Positions 34,775 to 42,553 of a DNA stretch of 64,000 nucleotides are shown piece after piece (position 1 is the first letter of the stretch; every line of letters begins with the position of its first letter). The notes below the pieces were generated by a model, which saw nothing but the letters and a program-made list of their open reading frames with translations, was not told the DNA's origin and did not search any database. The translations under genes and the position numbers were made by a program. Origin of the DNA: Solimicrobium sp043758755 (GTDB lineage Bacteria > Pseudomonadota > Gammaproteobacteria > Burkholderiales > Burkholderiaceae_D); the NCBI GenBank assembly GCA_043758755.1, contig JAYVMW010000047.1, forward strand, positions 19,692-83,691, written 5' to 3'.

Positions 34775-35128
34775 TCAGATCTTTGCGTCCTTTTTAAGCT
34801 GGATCAGCGTCATTCCCAGTGTTGCCAGCGATTTGCTGAACGGGGTGCCACCTTCGAGCATGGCACGCGCCGAGTCATATTCACCCAGCACAATTTGCCG
34901 CGCAATTTTGGCAGCCTCGGTATGAAATTCATCGTGTGCATCCATGCAGGGCTTGTAGGATTTGAGAAATTTGTATTTTCGTTCTGCCTCGCCGTGCAGC
35001 CAGTTACCTAAGTTGCATCGGTCAGCCTTGGAGATAATTGCTGCATCCAGCTGCCACTTGGATTCTATGGCCGCGATAAATTTTTCCTTTAGTGCTTTGT
35101 CTTCTTCATAAGCTGCGCGCAAATCCAT
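34775..35128 (-). CDS. CZB (chemoreceptor zinc-binding) domain protein
   Basis: This 117-aa soluble protein consists of a CZB domain. The hallmark C-x2-G-x-W is present (RCNLGNWLHGEA, Cys38), with the pair His65 and His69 (CMDAHDEFHTEAA). The first zinc ligand expected in the opening helix, a His before Trp, is not obvious: the segment reads AAIESKWQLDAAI. Free-standing CZB proteins are often redox or zinc sensors linked to chemoreceptors or diguanylate cyclases. A GGAGGAAC ribosome-binding site precedes the ATG. Confidence 0.85.
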   Translation of the reverse strand: MDLRAAYEEDKALKEKFIAAIESKWQLDAAIISKADRCNLGNWLHGEAERKYKFLKSYKPCMDAHDEFHTEAAKIARQIVLGEYDSARAMLEGGTPFSKSLATLGMTLIQLKKDAKI

Positions 35129-35176
35129 TTGTTCCTCCAGATAGTCAGGGTGCAGTCAGTTTAGGCGATGCTTATT

Positions 35177-35821
35177 TCATTTGCCAGAAATCAGCGGAGA
35201 TAAATAGGGCCAGACATTGTCCAGAATACGCGGATGCGCCGCTGCAAGCACGTGAATGCGATCGGCCTGGAACAGTTCAGGGTGTTCGGCAATGCCATCC
35301 AGCAGGAATGGTACCAGCGCAACATGCTGTTCCGAGGCGATCACCGTGAACATATTGCGAAACTGTTCGGTATAGCTGCGTCCGTAATTGGGCGGGATCT
35401 GCATGCCGACCAGTAAAGTTTTGGCTTTGGCAGTCTTGCAGTCGTTGATCAGAGTGCGAAAATTTTGCTCGGTAGCCTGAATTGACAGGCCGCGCAGCCC
35501 ATCATTGCCGCCCAGTTCGATAATGACCACGTCGGGGTGATGTGTTTTCAATAACGCACCAATTCTGCTGGCGGCGCCACTGGTGGTGTCGCCGCTGATG
35601 CTGGCATTGACGACGCTGACGTTCATTTTTCTGTCGTGCAGCCGCTGCTCGAGCAGAGCGACCCAGCCGGTGCCACGCGGTAGCCCATACTCGGCGGATA
35701 AACTGTCTCCCACTACCAGAACGGTTTTTGGTGCAGAATACGCCATTCCCGCGCTGCCCAAGAGACAAAAGCACAGCAGCAGTTGTTTAAACCGACTTAT
35801 AACCCAGCGAAAATTTTGCAT
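35177..35821 (-). CDS. tesA: GDSL lysophospholipase/arylesterase TesA
   Basis: This is a periplasmic multifunctional esterase/thioesterase of the E. coli TesA type. The 214-aa precursor has a signal peptide (FKQLLLCFCLLGSAGMAYSA), block I GDSLSAEYGLPRGTGW with Ser40, block III ELGGNDGLRG and a C-terminal DRIHVLAAAHP with the catalytic Asp and His. The start at 35821 shares bases with the start of the opposite-strand YbbA-type gene. The tesA-ybbA pairing is the same as in E. coli. Confidence 0.92.
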   Translation of the reverse strand: MQNFRWVISRFKQLLLCFCLLGSAGMAYSAPKTVLVVGDSLSAEYGLPRGTGWVALLEQRLHDRKMNVSVVNASISGDTTSGAASRIGALLKTHHPDVVIIELGGNDGLRGLSIQATEQNFRTLINDCKTAKAKTLLVGMQIPPNYGRSYTEQFRNMFTVIASEQHVALVPFLLDGIAEHPELFQADRIHVLAAAHPRILDNVWPYLSPLISGK

Positions 35822-35822
35822 G
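35819..35822. other. Overlapping head-to-head start codons (CATG) of tesA and the YbbA-type gene
   Basis: CATG contains the minus-strand ATG of tesA (35821-35819) and the plus-strand ATG of the ABC ATPase (35820-35822). If both starts are right, each promoter and leader must lie inside the other coding region. No clear Shine-Dalgarno sequence is seen on either side, so one true start could be further in. Confidence 0.6.
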
Positions 35823-36569
35823 AAGCCCGATCCGGAACCCAAAGAACTGAATTCTACCAAGCCTGCCGCCATCGAAGTAGCCAATCTGTGCAAGCGGGTG
35901 GCTGTCGCGGATGAAGAGAACCGTGCCGAACTGACCATTCTGGACAATATCAATTTTACTGTGCCGGCAGGTCAGACCATCGCTATTCTGGGCGCCTCCG
36001 GTTCTGGTAAATCGACCCTGCTGGGATTGCTGGCCGGTCTGGATCTGCCTACCAGCGGTACCGTGCGGCTGGATGGTGTTGATATTTACCAACTGGATGA
36101 AGATGGCAGAGCGGCACTGCGCAAACATAAACTCGGATTCGTATTTCAGTCATTTCAGTTGCTCGGTCATCTCACGGCGCTGGAAAATGTCATGCTGCCA
36201 CTCGAATTGCGTGGCGATCAGTACAGCGCATCCGAAGCGCGCGAACTGGCCCGACACATGCTCGAGCGGGTTGGACTGGCCCAGCGCATGAAACATTATC
36301 CCAAATTGCTGTCGGGTGGCGAGCAGCAGCGTGTCGCGCTGGCGCGCGCCTTTGTCACACAGCCGCCGTTGTTGTTCGCCGATGAACCTACCGGTTCTCT
36401 GGATGCCAGAACCGGTGAATCGGTGATGGAGCTGATGTTTGCGTTGAACCGGGAGCGCGGTTCAACTCTGGTCATGGTCACACATGACAGCAAGGTCGCT
36501 GATCTGTGCGAACGGGAATTGACCATATCAGCAGGGCAGCTGGTCACTGGTCATCATGCTGTAACTTAA
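35820..36569 (+). CDS. ybbA: ABC transporter ATP-binding protein (YbbA/LolD-like)
   Basis: This 249-aa ATPase is of the MacB/LolD/YbbA class. It has Walker A GASGSGKST, signature LSGGEQQRVALARA, Walker B LLFADEPTGSLD and MVTHDSKVAD. The YbbA-like N-terminus is VANLCKRVAVADEENRAELTILD. In E. coli ybbA stands divergent to tesA and is followed by the FtsX-like permease gene ybbP; here no permease follows, and the next gene is a glycosyltransferase. The partner must be elsewhere or absent. The in-frame start at 35583 lies inside tesA and is rejected. Confidence 0.9.
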   Translation: MKPDPEPKELNSTKPAAIEVANLCKRVAVADEENRAELTILDNINFTVPAGQTIAILGASGSGKSTLLGLLAGLDLPTSGTVRLDGVDIYQLDEDGRAALRKHKLGFVFQSFQLLGHLTALENVMLPLELRGDQYSASEARELARHMLERVGLAQRMKHYPKLLSGGEQQRVALARAFVTQPPLLFADEPTGSLDARTGESVMELMFALNRERGSTLVMVTHDSKVADLCERELTISAGQLVTGHHAVT

Positions 36570-36622
36570 GCTGGCTAAGGTACCGGGTTATTTTGTGAAG
36601 CTTCTTCTACAGGAAACCCGGC

Positions 36623-37744
36623 ATGCCCGAGCAGCGCGTTTTGATCATCAGTGTATCAGCCGGTTCCGGCCACGTGCGCGCCGCCCAAGCCCTGCTGGCA
36701 AGCTCCTCTCAATTTCAACATGTCACGGCCCGTCATATCGATGTCATGACCACGGTCAGTCGCAGTTTTCGCGGCATCTACAGTGATTTTTACCGCCATC
36801 TGATCAACCATGCACCGGCCCTGTGGGCTTATCTGTATAAAAAGACGGACCTGGCCCAACGCAACGATCTGAGCACCGTATTGCGTCGTTTTGTCGAGCG
36901 ACTGTGCACCAGAAAGCTCATCCGTCTGATTGCCGAATTCAAACCCGACCACATCATCTGCACGCATTTTCTGCCGGCCGATCTGTTGTCGCGCGAGATC
37001 AGCAAGGCACGCCTGAACTGCCCGGTCTGGGTGCAGATTACCGATTTCGATCTGCACCGCCTGTGGGTATTGCCGCATGTCAGCGGCTATTTTGTGGCCA
37101 ATCATGAAGTGGCCTTCAAACTGCGTGAACATGGCGTCGCCGAAGCCGCGATACAGGTCACCGGGATTCCGATTGCTCCGGTGTTTCTGGAACAGCAGGA
37201 CCGGCAGGCCTGCCGCGATCAACTGCATCTGCAGCAGCACCTGCCCACGGCGTTGTTGTTGTGTGGAGGAGCCGGAATCGGCAGCGTGGCCGAGATTGCT
37301 GCGCGGCTGCTGGAGACGGTGCCGGAGCTGCAACTGATTGCCATCGCAGGAAATAATCTGACACTGCTGGCAGAATTGCAGCAACTGTCCATGCGCAACC
37401 CGGGACGGCTGGTGGCTCTGGGCTATTCGAACTGCATAGAAAAACTGATGGCCGCAAGCGATATGGTTGTCACCAAACCCGGCGGTCTGACCAGCTCGGA
37501 ATGCCTGACCATGGGATTGCCGATGTTGCTGGTTGATCCGATTCCGGGACAGGAAGAGCGCAATGGTGATTATCTGATGGAGCGCGGAGCGGCACTGAAA
37601 GCCCACGACATCGTATCGCTGGACTACAAACTGCGTGCTCTGATCACCGCGCCAAACCGACTGGCCCTGATGCGAAACAAACTGCTGTTGCACGCCCGGC
37701 CCGACGCCGCGCATCAGGTGTTAACCCATATACTGGAACAATAA
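36623..37744 (+). CDS. Glycosyltransferase of the MGDG synthase / diacylglycerol glucosyltransferase family
   Basis: This 373-aa GT-B enzyme resembles monogalactosyldiacylglycerol synthase and processive diacylglycerol glucosyltransferases (GT28). The N-terminal acceptor domain has LIISVSAGSGHVRAAQALL and the conserved FRGIYSDFYRHLINHAPALW segment. The C-terminal donor domain has the LLCGGAGIGS turn and the UDP-sugar motif KPGGLTSSECLTMGLPMLL. It probably sugar-coats a membrane lipid, possibly under phosphate limitation; product and donor are inference. It abuts the next gene with no gap. A CCGGGTT/AACCCGG inverted repeat (36583-36621) spans its ribosome-binding site. Confidence 0.85.
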   Translation: MPEQRVLIISVSAGSGHVRAAQALLASSSQFQHVTARHIDVMTTVSRSFRGIYSDFYRHLINHAPALWAYLYKKTDLAQRNDLSTVLRRFVERLCTRKLIRLIAEFKPDHIICTHFLPADLLSREISKARLNCPVWVQITDFDLHRLWVLPHVSGYFVANHEVAFKLREHGVAEAAIQVTGIPIAPVFLEQQDRQACRDQLHLQQHLPTALLLCGGAGIGSVAEIAARLLETVPELQLIAIAGNNLTLLAELQQLSMRNPGRLVALGYSNCIEKLMAASDMVVTKPGGLTSSECLTMGLPMLLVDPIPGQEERNGDYLMERGAALKAHDIVSLDYKLRALITAPNRLALMRNKLLLHARPDAAHQVLTHILEQ

Positions 37745-38227
37745 ATGAGTTCACTTCTGCAGCAGCTTGACCTGTTTCACTTCGCTTTGCTGTTAATTTA
37801 CGTATTTGTGCTGGGATTTTTCTTTGCCAAGGTTGAAATCCAGATTGAAGGTTCGGCCGGATGGGCAACCAGCCTGCCGACCTGGCGCATTGAGCAGCAC
37901 CTGCTGCTCACGCTGTTCTGGGGTGGCCGCGCCATGACCGGTTATCACGCCTGGGTCTTTACCTTTATCGCGCTGCTGTTTCATTTTCCGCTGGTGATGA
38001 TGGGTGAACTGAACTGTCTGCTGGAAGCACGGGTGCTGGCTTGCATCATGCTGTTCTGGGTCATTGAAGATTTTTTATGGTTTATATTGAACCCGGATTT
38101 CGGACTGTCCAGATTCAGTCCGGAACACGCCTTCTGGCATAAAAACTGGTGGATGGGTGCGCCAGTGGAATATTGGATAGCTACTGTGCTGGGCCTGACT
38201 TTGATGGGATATTCGTACCTGGTTTAA
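37745..38227 (+). CDS. Small multi-pass membrane protein, unknown function
   Basis: This 160-aa protein has four predicted helices (FALLLIYVFVLGFFFAKVE, a Trp-rich YHAWVFTFIALLFHFPLVMM, then ARVLACIMLFWVIEDFLWFI and YWIATVLGLTLMGYSYL). Conserved-looking polar points include the ED pair in WVIEDFLWF and the HAFWHKNWW loop. No family is firmly recognised. The ATG directly follows the TAA of the glycosyltransferase, so the two are very likely made together; a role in lipid glycosylation is inferred. Its stop overlaps the end of the opposite HAD gene by 4 bases. Confidence 0.8.
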   Translation: MSSLLQQLDLFHFALLLIYVFVLGFFFAKVEIQIEGSAGWATSLPTWRIEQHLLLTLFWGGRAMTGYHAWVFTFIALLFHFPLVMMGELNCLLEARVLACIMLFWVIEDFLWFILNPDFGLSRFSPEHAFWHKNWWMGAPVEYWIATVLGLTLMGYSYLV

Positions 38228-38898
38228 AGCTGCAGGGTGTGCGAAACTCTGGCGCACAATTCAGCCGGCGTGCGTGCAATCAGGATTTCCGGAATCTTGA
38301 ATTTATCAGTCAGGCGCTGATGATCTTCAAAACCATACGACACCATGAACGGATGCATACCGCTTGCCTGCGCAGCACGATAATCCTTGTGTTCATCACC
38401 GCAGATATAACTGAGCGTCGGATTGACGCCAAACATAGTGCGAATTTCCTGGAATGCCCGGTCCTTGTTGTCCCGGATTGGAATGTGGTGCATGAAATCA
38501 AGCTCGGCGACATCGATATCGTGGCGCAAAAACAGTTTTCCCAGTGTGTCGAGCGGATTGTTGGTGATATTGCGCGTCACGATGCCGACGATCACATCCG
38601 GTGCATCAATCAGGCGTCTGATCAGTTGCGCTACTCCGGGGTACAGCTGCGCCTCATCACGATACACATCGGTCAGCGTTTCGATCAGCATTTTGCGGTT
38701 GCTGATCTGCTTTTTGAGATTGCGCGGAAAATCCTTGATGCCACCGATGTATTTGAACATGTTGTGACGTTTCTGAAAGTTTTCTTCATTGCCAAGCGAC
38801 ATGCCATGCTGCGAAAAGGTGGAAGTGATGGCGGAAAAGGCGTCGACCGTGGTGCCATCGGCATCGAGGATAATCAAACGTTTGTGGCTTCTGTACAT
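38224..38898 (-). CDS. HAD-superfamily hydrolase
   Basis: This 224-aa soluble phosphatase-like protein has motif I ILDADGTTVD (nucleophile Asp and acid Asp), motif II as IVTRN, Lys in the FQKR/DNKDRAF region and motif IV CGDEHKD. A helical cap spans about residues 20-100. It resembles phosphoglycolate phosphatase-type HADs. The substrate is unknown. It is convergent with the small membrane protein gene, with overlapping stop codons. Confidence 0.88.
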   Translation of the reverse strand: MYRSHKRLIILDADGTTVDAFSAITSTFSQHGMSLGNEENFQKRHNMFKYIGGIKDFPRNLKKQISNRKMLIETLTDVYRDEAQLYPGVAQLIRRLIDAPDVIVGIVTRNITNNPLDTLGKLFLRHDIDVAELDFMHHIPIRDNKDRAFQEIRTMFGVNPTLSYICGDEHKDYRAAQASGMHPFMVSYGFEDHQRLTDKFKIPEILIARTPAELCARVSHTLQL

Positions 38899-38953
38899 GA
38901 TAAGTTCTGACTCGATAATTTTCCGATTATGACCGCCAAATTTGACAGCCGCA

Positions 38954-39757
38954 TTACAAAAAACTGACCAGCGCTTTTAATACCGCATCAGGCTGCTCGG
39001 TCATCATGGAGTGGCCGCACTGATCGATTTCAGTCACCAGTGCCTCAGGCAGTGTAGCGCGCAATGCGGCACTGGCCTTGAGCGGCGTCATGCGATCCTG
39101 CCGCGCCATGACAAACAAAGCCGGAATGGCGCGCTGATGGATGACAACCGCTGCCGCTTCGCCCTGTTGATAGTTGTTGCAGGCCGAAAAATCGTTGTAA
39201 AACAATAAAGCCGGATTGATGGACGACATGCGCTGCATCAGCCGGCGCGCATTACCCTGCAGATTAAAACCGGGATTGCGGGTACTTTGGGTACTGTTCA
39301 GATGTGACCAGCTGTTGACCATATCGATGGCAGCAGCCTCATCATCGCGCGCCATGGCAAGCAATGCGTTGGCCACTTTCATCGGATAGGCATTGCCCAG
39401 CAGCGCAATCTTGGCAACCCGTCCCGGCGCTGCGCGCGCCGTTTCCAGGGCAATCAACGATCCCATGCTGTGACCGATCAGGCTGGCCTGACCAATGCCG
39501 ATCCGGTCAAGCAGATCGACCAGCCAGACTGACATTGCTTCAATTGAACTTAACGCCGTCCCGGTACTGCGGCCGTGGCCCGGCAGGTCAAGAGCCAGTA
39601 TGTTGTGGCCATGGCAGGCAAAATAACGGCTTTGCAGACTCCAGACCGAATGATCGTTTTGCGCACCGTGGATGAATACGGCAGTGGGCAGTTCCGGATT
39701 GAATGGCTTGCCGGCCGTGTAGCAGTATGTCGCATGTTCCTGCATCTGGATGATCAT
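38954..39757 (-). CDS. Alpha/beta-hydrolase
   Basis: This 267-aa serine hydrolase has oxyanion-hole region VFIHGAQNDHSVW, nucleophile elbow GHSMGS with Ser97, acid in VMARQDRMTP and catalytic His in DQCGHSMMTEQ. The family includes esterases and C-C hydrolases; the substrate cannot be told. AAGGAG precedes the ATG. It lies 1 base downstream of the metY-like gene, so the two are probably cotranscribed. A link to methionine metabolism, such as hydrolysis of acyl-homoserine or thioesters, would be speculation. Confidence 0.9.
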   Translation of the reverse strand: MIIQMQEHATYCYTAGKPFNPELPTAVFIHGAQNDHSVWSLQSRYFACHGHNILALDLPGHGRSTGTALSSIEAMSVWLVDLLDRIGIGQASLIGHSMGSLIALETARAAPGRVAKIALLGNAYPMKVANALLAMARDDEAAAIDMVNSWSHLNSTQSTRNPGFNLQGNARRLMQRMSSINPALLFYNDFSACNNYQQGEAAAVVIHQRAIPALFVMARQDRMTPLKASAALRATLPEALVTEIDQCGHSMMTEQPDAVLKALVSFL

Positions 39758-39758
39758 C

Positions 39759-41069
39759 TCAGGCTCCTTTCTGGGCAGCTTTTAATGCCTGATCCAGATC
39801 GGCAATCAGATTCTCGGCATTTTCCAGTCCGACCGAAAGTCGTAAGGTGCCTTCACTGATGCCCGAGGCGGCGAGCTGATCGGTCGGCACCCGGAAGTGC
39901 GTAGTCGAAGCAGGGTGGATGATGAGCGACTTGGCATCGCCGACATTGGCCAGGTGAGAAAATACCTTGAGTGACTCAACCAGTCGTGCACCGGCAGCGC
40001 GATTGCCTTTGAGCGCAAAGGTGAACACTGCGCCACAGCCTTTGGGCAGCAACTGTTTGGCCAGCTCATAGTCGGGATGGCTGTCCAGTTCCGGATAGGT
40101 AACCGAGTCCACCGCTGAATGCGCGAGTAAAAATTCAATAATTTTGCGGGTGTTGGCAATGTGCCGGTCCATGCGCAGTGACAGCGTTTCCATGCCCTGC
40201 AAAATGGCGAAGGCATTGTGCGGGCTCATGCAGGCGCCAAAATCACGCAACCCTTCACGCCTGGCCCGCAATGCAAATGCTGCCGTGGTTGATTCCTCAC
40301 TGAATACCATGCCGTGAAATCCGTCGTAGGGGGCACACAGTTCGGCAAACCGGCCGGTTGCCTCATACGCTTTTTGCCAGTCAAAGATGCCGCCGTCGAC
40401 CAGCAGACCGCCGATGGCGGTGCCGTGCCCGCATAAAAATTTGGTGGCTGAATGAAGCACCAGATCGGCGCCATGATCAAACGCTCGCAGCAGATAAGGT
40501 GTGGTGAACGTTGAGTCAAGCATCAAAGGCAGATTGTGGTCATGCGCGAGCGCGGCCACGGCCGGGATATTCAATACATCCAGACCTGGATTGCCCAGCG
40601 TTTCGGCAAACAGGACTTTGGTAGAGGGGCGGATTGCCGCCCGCCAGGCATCCAGATCACGCGGATCGACAAATGTCGTTTCTATGCCAAAGCGTTTGAG
40701 GGTATAGGCCAGCAGATTGTGAGAGCCGCCGTACAGTGCGCGCGAAGCGACGATGTGTGAGCCGGCTCCGGCAATCGTGCTCAATCCCACATGCAATGCA
40801 GCCTGACCGCTGGCAACGGCCAGTCCGGCAACACCCCCTTCAAGTGCGGCGATGCGTTCTTCCAGGACCGCATTGGTTGGATTGGAAATGCGGGAGTAGA
40901 CGTGGCCGGCGCGTTCCATATTGAACAGCGATGCCGCATGACCTGAATCTTCAAACACAAAGGAGGAGCTGAAATAAATCGGGGTAGCACGCGCGCCGGT
41001 GCTGGGATCGGGGCAAGTACCGGCGTGCAGTGACAGTGTGTCAAAACCTGGCGAGTCTTTAGCGCTCAT
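39759..41069 (-). CDS. metY: O-acetylhomoserine sulfhydrylase-type PLP enzyme (MetY-like)
   Basis: This 436-aa Cys/Met-metabolism PLP enzyme makes homocysteine or methionine precursors from O-acetylhomoserine and sulfide or methanethiol. The N-terminal FDTLSLHAGTCPDP matches MetY, and YSRISNPTNAVLEERIAALEGG is the family signature. The PLP lysine is Lys210 in HSATKFLCGHGT. C-terminal SIGLE-type motifs are present (RLSVGLENAENLIADL). The length is typical for MetY rather than for the shorter MetB/MetC/MetZ enzymes. Confidence 0.9.
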   Translation of the reverse strand: MSAKDSPGFDTLSLHAGTCPDPSTGARATPIYFSSSFVFEDSGHAASLFNMERAGHVYSRISNPTNAVLEERIAALEGGVAGLAVASGQAALHVGLSTIAGAGSHIVASRALYGGSHNLLAYTLKRFGIETTFVDPRDLDAWRAAIRPSTKVLFAETLGNPGLDVLNIPAVAALAHDHNLPLMLDSTFTTPYLLRAFDHGADLVLHSATKFLCGHGTAIGGLLVDGGIFDWQKAYEATGRFAELCAPYDGFHGMVFSEESTTAAFALRARREGLRDFGACMSPHNAFAILQGMETLSLRMDRHIANTRKIIEFLLAHSAVDSVTYPELDSHPDYELAKQLLPKGCGAVFTFALKGNRAAGARLVESLKVFSHLANVGDAKSLIIHPASTTHFRVPTDQLAASGISEGTLRLSVGLENAENLIADLDQALKAAQKGA

Positions 41070-41169
41070 GATAACTTCCGTAATGATGTGATGCTTTTGT
41101 TAAGTAAGAACTTGCTGGATTTTTCAAAAGGTATAAGATACATTGAATTTGCTGGCGGTCACTCGAACA

Positions 41170-41211
41170 TTGATCTGGTTCAATTCAGGCTCGCTAAATT
41201 AATGATAAAAA
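41170..41211 (+). promoter_or_regulatory. FNR-like box with -10 candidate upstream of the CBS-domain gene
   Basis: TTGAT-CTGG-TTCAA (41170-41183) differs from the FNR consensus TTGAT-N4-ATCAA at one position in the second half-site. Placing the start of transcription 41.5 bases from its centre (near 41218) puts a weak -10 TAAAAA at 41206-41211. This suggests control by the Fnr-type protein of this window. It is weaker than the ompW box. Confidence 0.45.
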
Positions 41212-41265
41212 CGTGGTAGTTTTTTCAAGAGACACATTCTAGAACAATTCCAAGCGGAGGCAAGC

Positions 41266-41712
41266 ATGAAAGTTTCAGAAATTCTGCAGGTCAAAGGCAA
41301 TATTCTTTATACCGTAACTCCCGACGAAACCATGATCAATGCCGTCAACATGATGGAAGACAAGGACATCGGATCCGTCGTGGTGATGGAATTCGGCGAG
41401 CTGGCCGGTATGCTCTCGTTTCGCGAAGTCATCAAGGCCATTCATGCCAACGGCGGTTCCCTCGGTACCGGCACAGTGCGCAAATACATGGATGACCATC
41501 CGCTGACTGTGACACCTGAAACTGAAATCAATGAAGTCCGACGCGTCATGCTGGAGCAGCATGCCCGATATCTTCCGGTCATGGATGCCAAGGTACTGCA
41601 GGGTGTGATTTCATTTTATGACGTGGCCAAGGCTGTTCTTGAAGCGCAAAGTTTTGAAAACAAAATGCTTAAAGCCTATATCCGCGACTGGCCGGCTGAA
41701 CAAGAAGAGTAA
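41266..41712 (+). CDS. CBS-domain pair protein
   Basis: This 148-aa protein is made of two CBS domains (residues about 8-63, with NMMEDKDIGSVVVMEFGELAGMLSFREVIKAI, and 75-130, with RKYMDDHPLTVTPETEINEVRRVML and ARYLPVMD). Such Bateman modules bind adenine nucleotides and regulate partner proteins. No catalytic domain is attached. It is monocistronic, with an AAGCGGAGGCAAGC ribosome-binding site upstream and a terminator downstream. Confidence 0.93.
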   Translation: MKVSEILQVKGNILYTVTPDETMINAVNMMEDKDIGSVVVMEFGELAGMLSFREVIKAIHANGGSLGTGTVRKYMDDHPLTVTPETEINEVRRVMLEQHARYLPVMDAKVLQGVISFYDVAKAVLEAQSFENKMLKAYIRDWPAEQEE

Positions 41713-41732
41713 ATCCCGCATTTGTCACAAAC

Positions 41733-41771
41733 AGGCCTGGCGTATTTGTTGGAGCAGCCCAGGCCTTTTTT
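41733..41771 (+). terminator. Rho-independent terminator of the CBS-domain gene
   Basis: AGGCCTGG (41733-41740) pairs with CCAGGCCT (41759-41766) and is followed by a run of T. The loop is 18 bases. It ends at the stop codon of the convergent oxygenase gene, so it may also affect that transcript's end. Confidence 0.8.
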
Positions 41772-42369
41772 ATGCCCTGCGCTTAAACCAGCCGGTCAGT
41801 GATAACCTGCTGGTGGCGGTCGGCAGGACTTCGTGCAGAATCTGCGCTGACATGAACAGCACGTAGCGATTGGCAAGCGGTGCGATGTCAACCACCTTAT
41901 CCTGCAGATGCAGTCGCAGTTCACCACCGTCACCTGTGTCCCAGTCCGCATTCAGATACAGGACCGATGAAACCACGCGCCGGTCTTCATCCCTGAAGCG
42001 GTCCAGATGCTTTTGATAGAAAGCGCCTTCCGGATAAAACGCGTAGTGTTGTTCTGACTCCTGCAGTCCAAGAAAAAACTGCTGATTAAAATAATGGCGC
42101 AGCAGTTCCATTTGCTCCAGATAGGCATCAACAGCGCCGGACATGCCCGGTTCGAGCCAGCGAATCTGATCGCTGCGTATCTTTTTTTCCACAACTGACT
42201 GACCGGTTCGGCCGATGCCGGCTTGCTTTAACAAACCGTGCTCGTGTTGAGTGCGGCATTCAAGGGCCAGTTGCGCAATGAGTTCAGCATCAAAAAAATT
42301 ATCGAGCACTGTCCAACCCTGACTTTCCAGATCATTGTTGATTTGGTTACGCTGCTGCTCTAAATTCAT
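41770..42369 (-). CDS. 2-oxoglutarate/Fe(II)-dependent dioxygenase (prolyl-4-hydroxylase-like)
   Basis: This 199-aa protein has the iron facial triad His121-x-Asp123 in YQKHLDRFRDED and His179 in AQILHEVLP, plus Arg188 (TSRLSLTGWF) for 2-oxoglutarate. LYLNADWDTGDGGELRLH is the typical prolyl-hydroxylase-fold strand pair. It resembles SM-20/PHD-like bacterial prolyl hydroxylases (P4Hc). The target is unknown. It is divergent from the OFA transporter gene. Confidence 0.9.
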   Translation of the reverse strand: MNLEQQRNQINNDLESQGWTVLDNFFDAELIAQLALECRTQHEHGLLKQAGIGRTGQSVVEKKIRSDQIRWLEPGMSGAVDAYLEQMELLRHYFNQQFFLGLQESEQHYAFYPEGAFYQKHLDRFRDEDRRVVSSVLYLNADWDTGDGGELRLHLQDKVVDIAPLANRYVLFMSAQILHEVLPTATSRLSLTGWFKRRA

Positions 42370-42553
42370 TTTTATGGAACTCGCTCAAAAGGGTTGCGTT
42401 AGATGGAATCCGCATTTTAGTTGCTCACGCTGTTACATGTGAATACAATTTTATTATGGAAATGTTGTCATACCAGTTGTTATGCGGCATGATGGCGTCA
42501 CAATAATAATTGCTACCCATAAATACTCTTATAAATATATACAGGAGACATTC

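Noticed and set aside
36656..37714. 352-codon open frame on the minus strand opposite the glycosyltransferase gene
   Set aside because: The plus-strand frame has clear GT28 motifs. The antisense product is Gln/His-rich with no domain features and is a by-product of codon bias.
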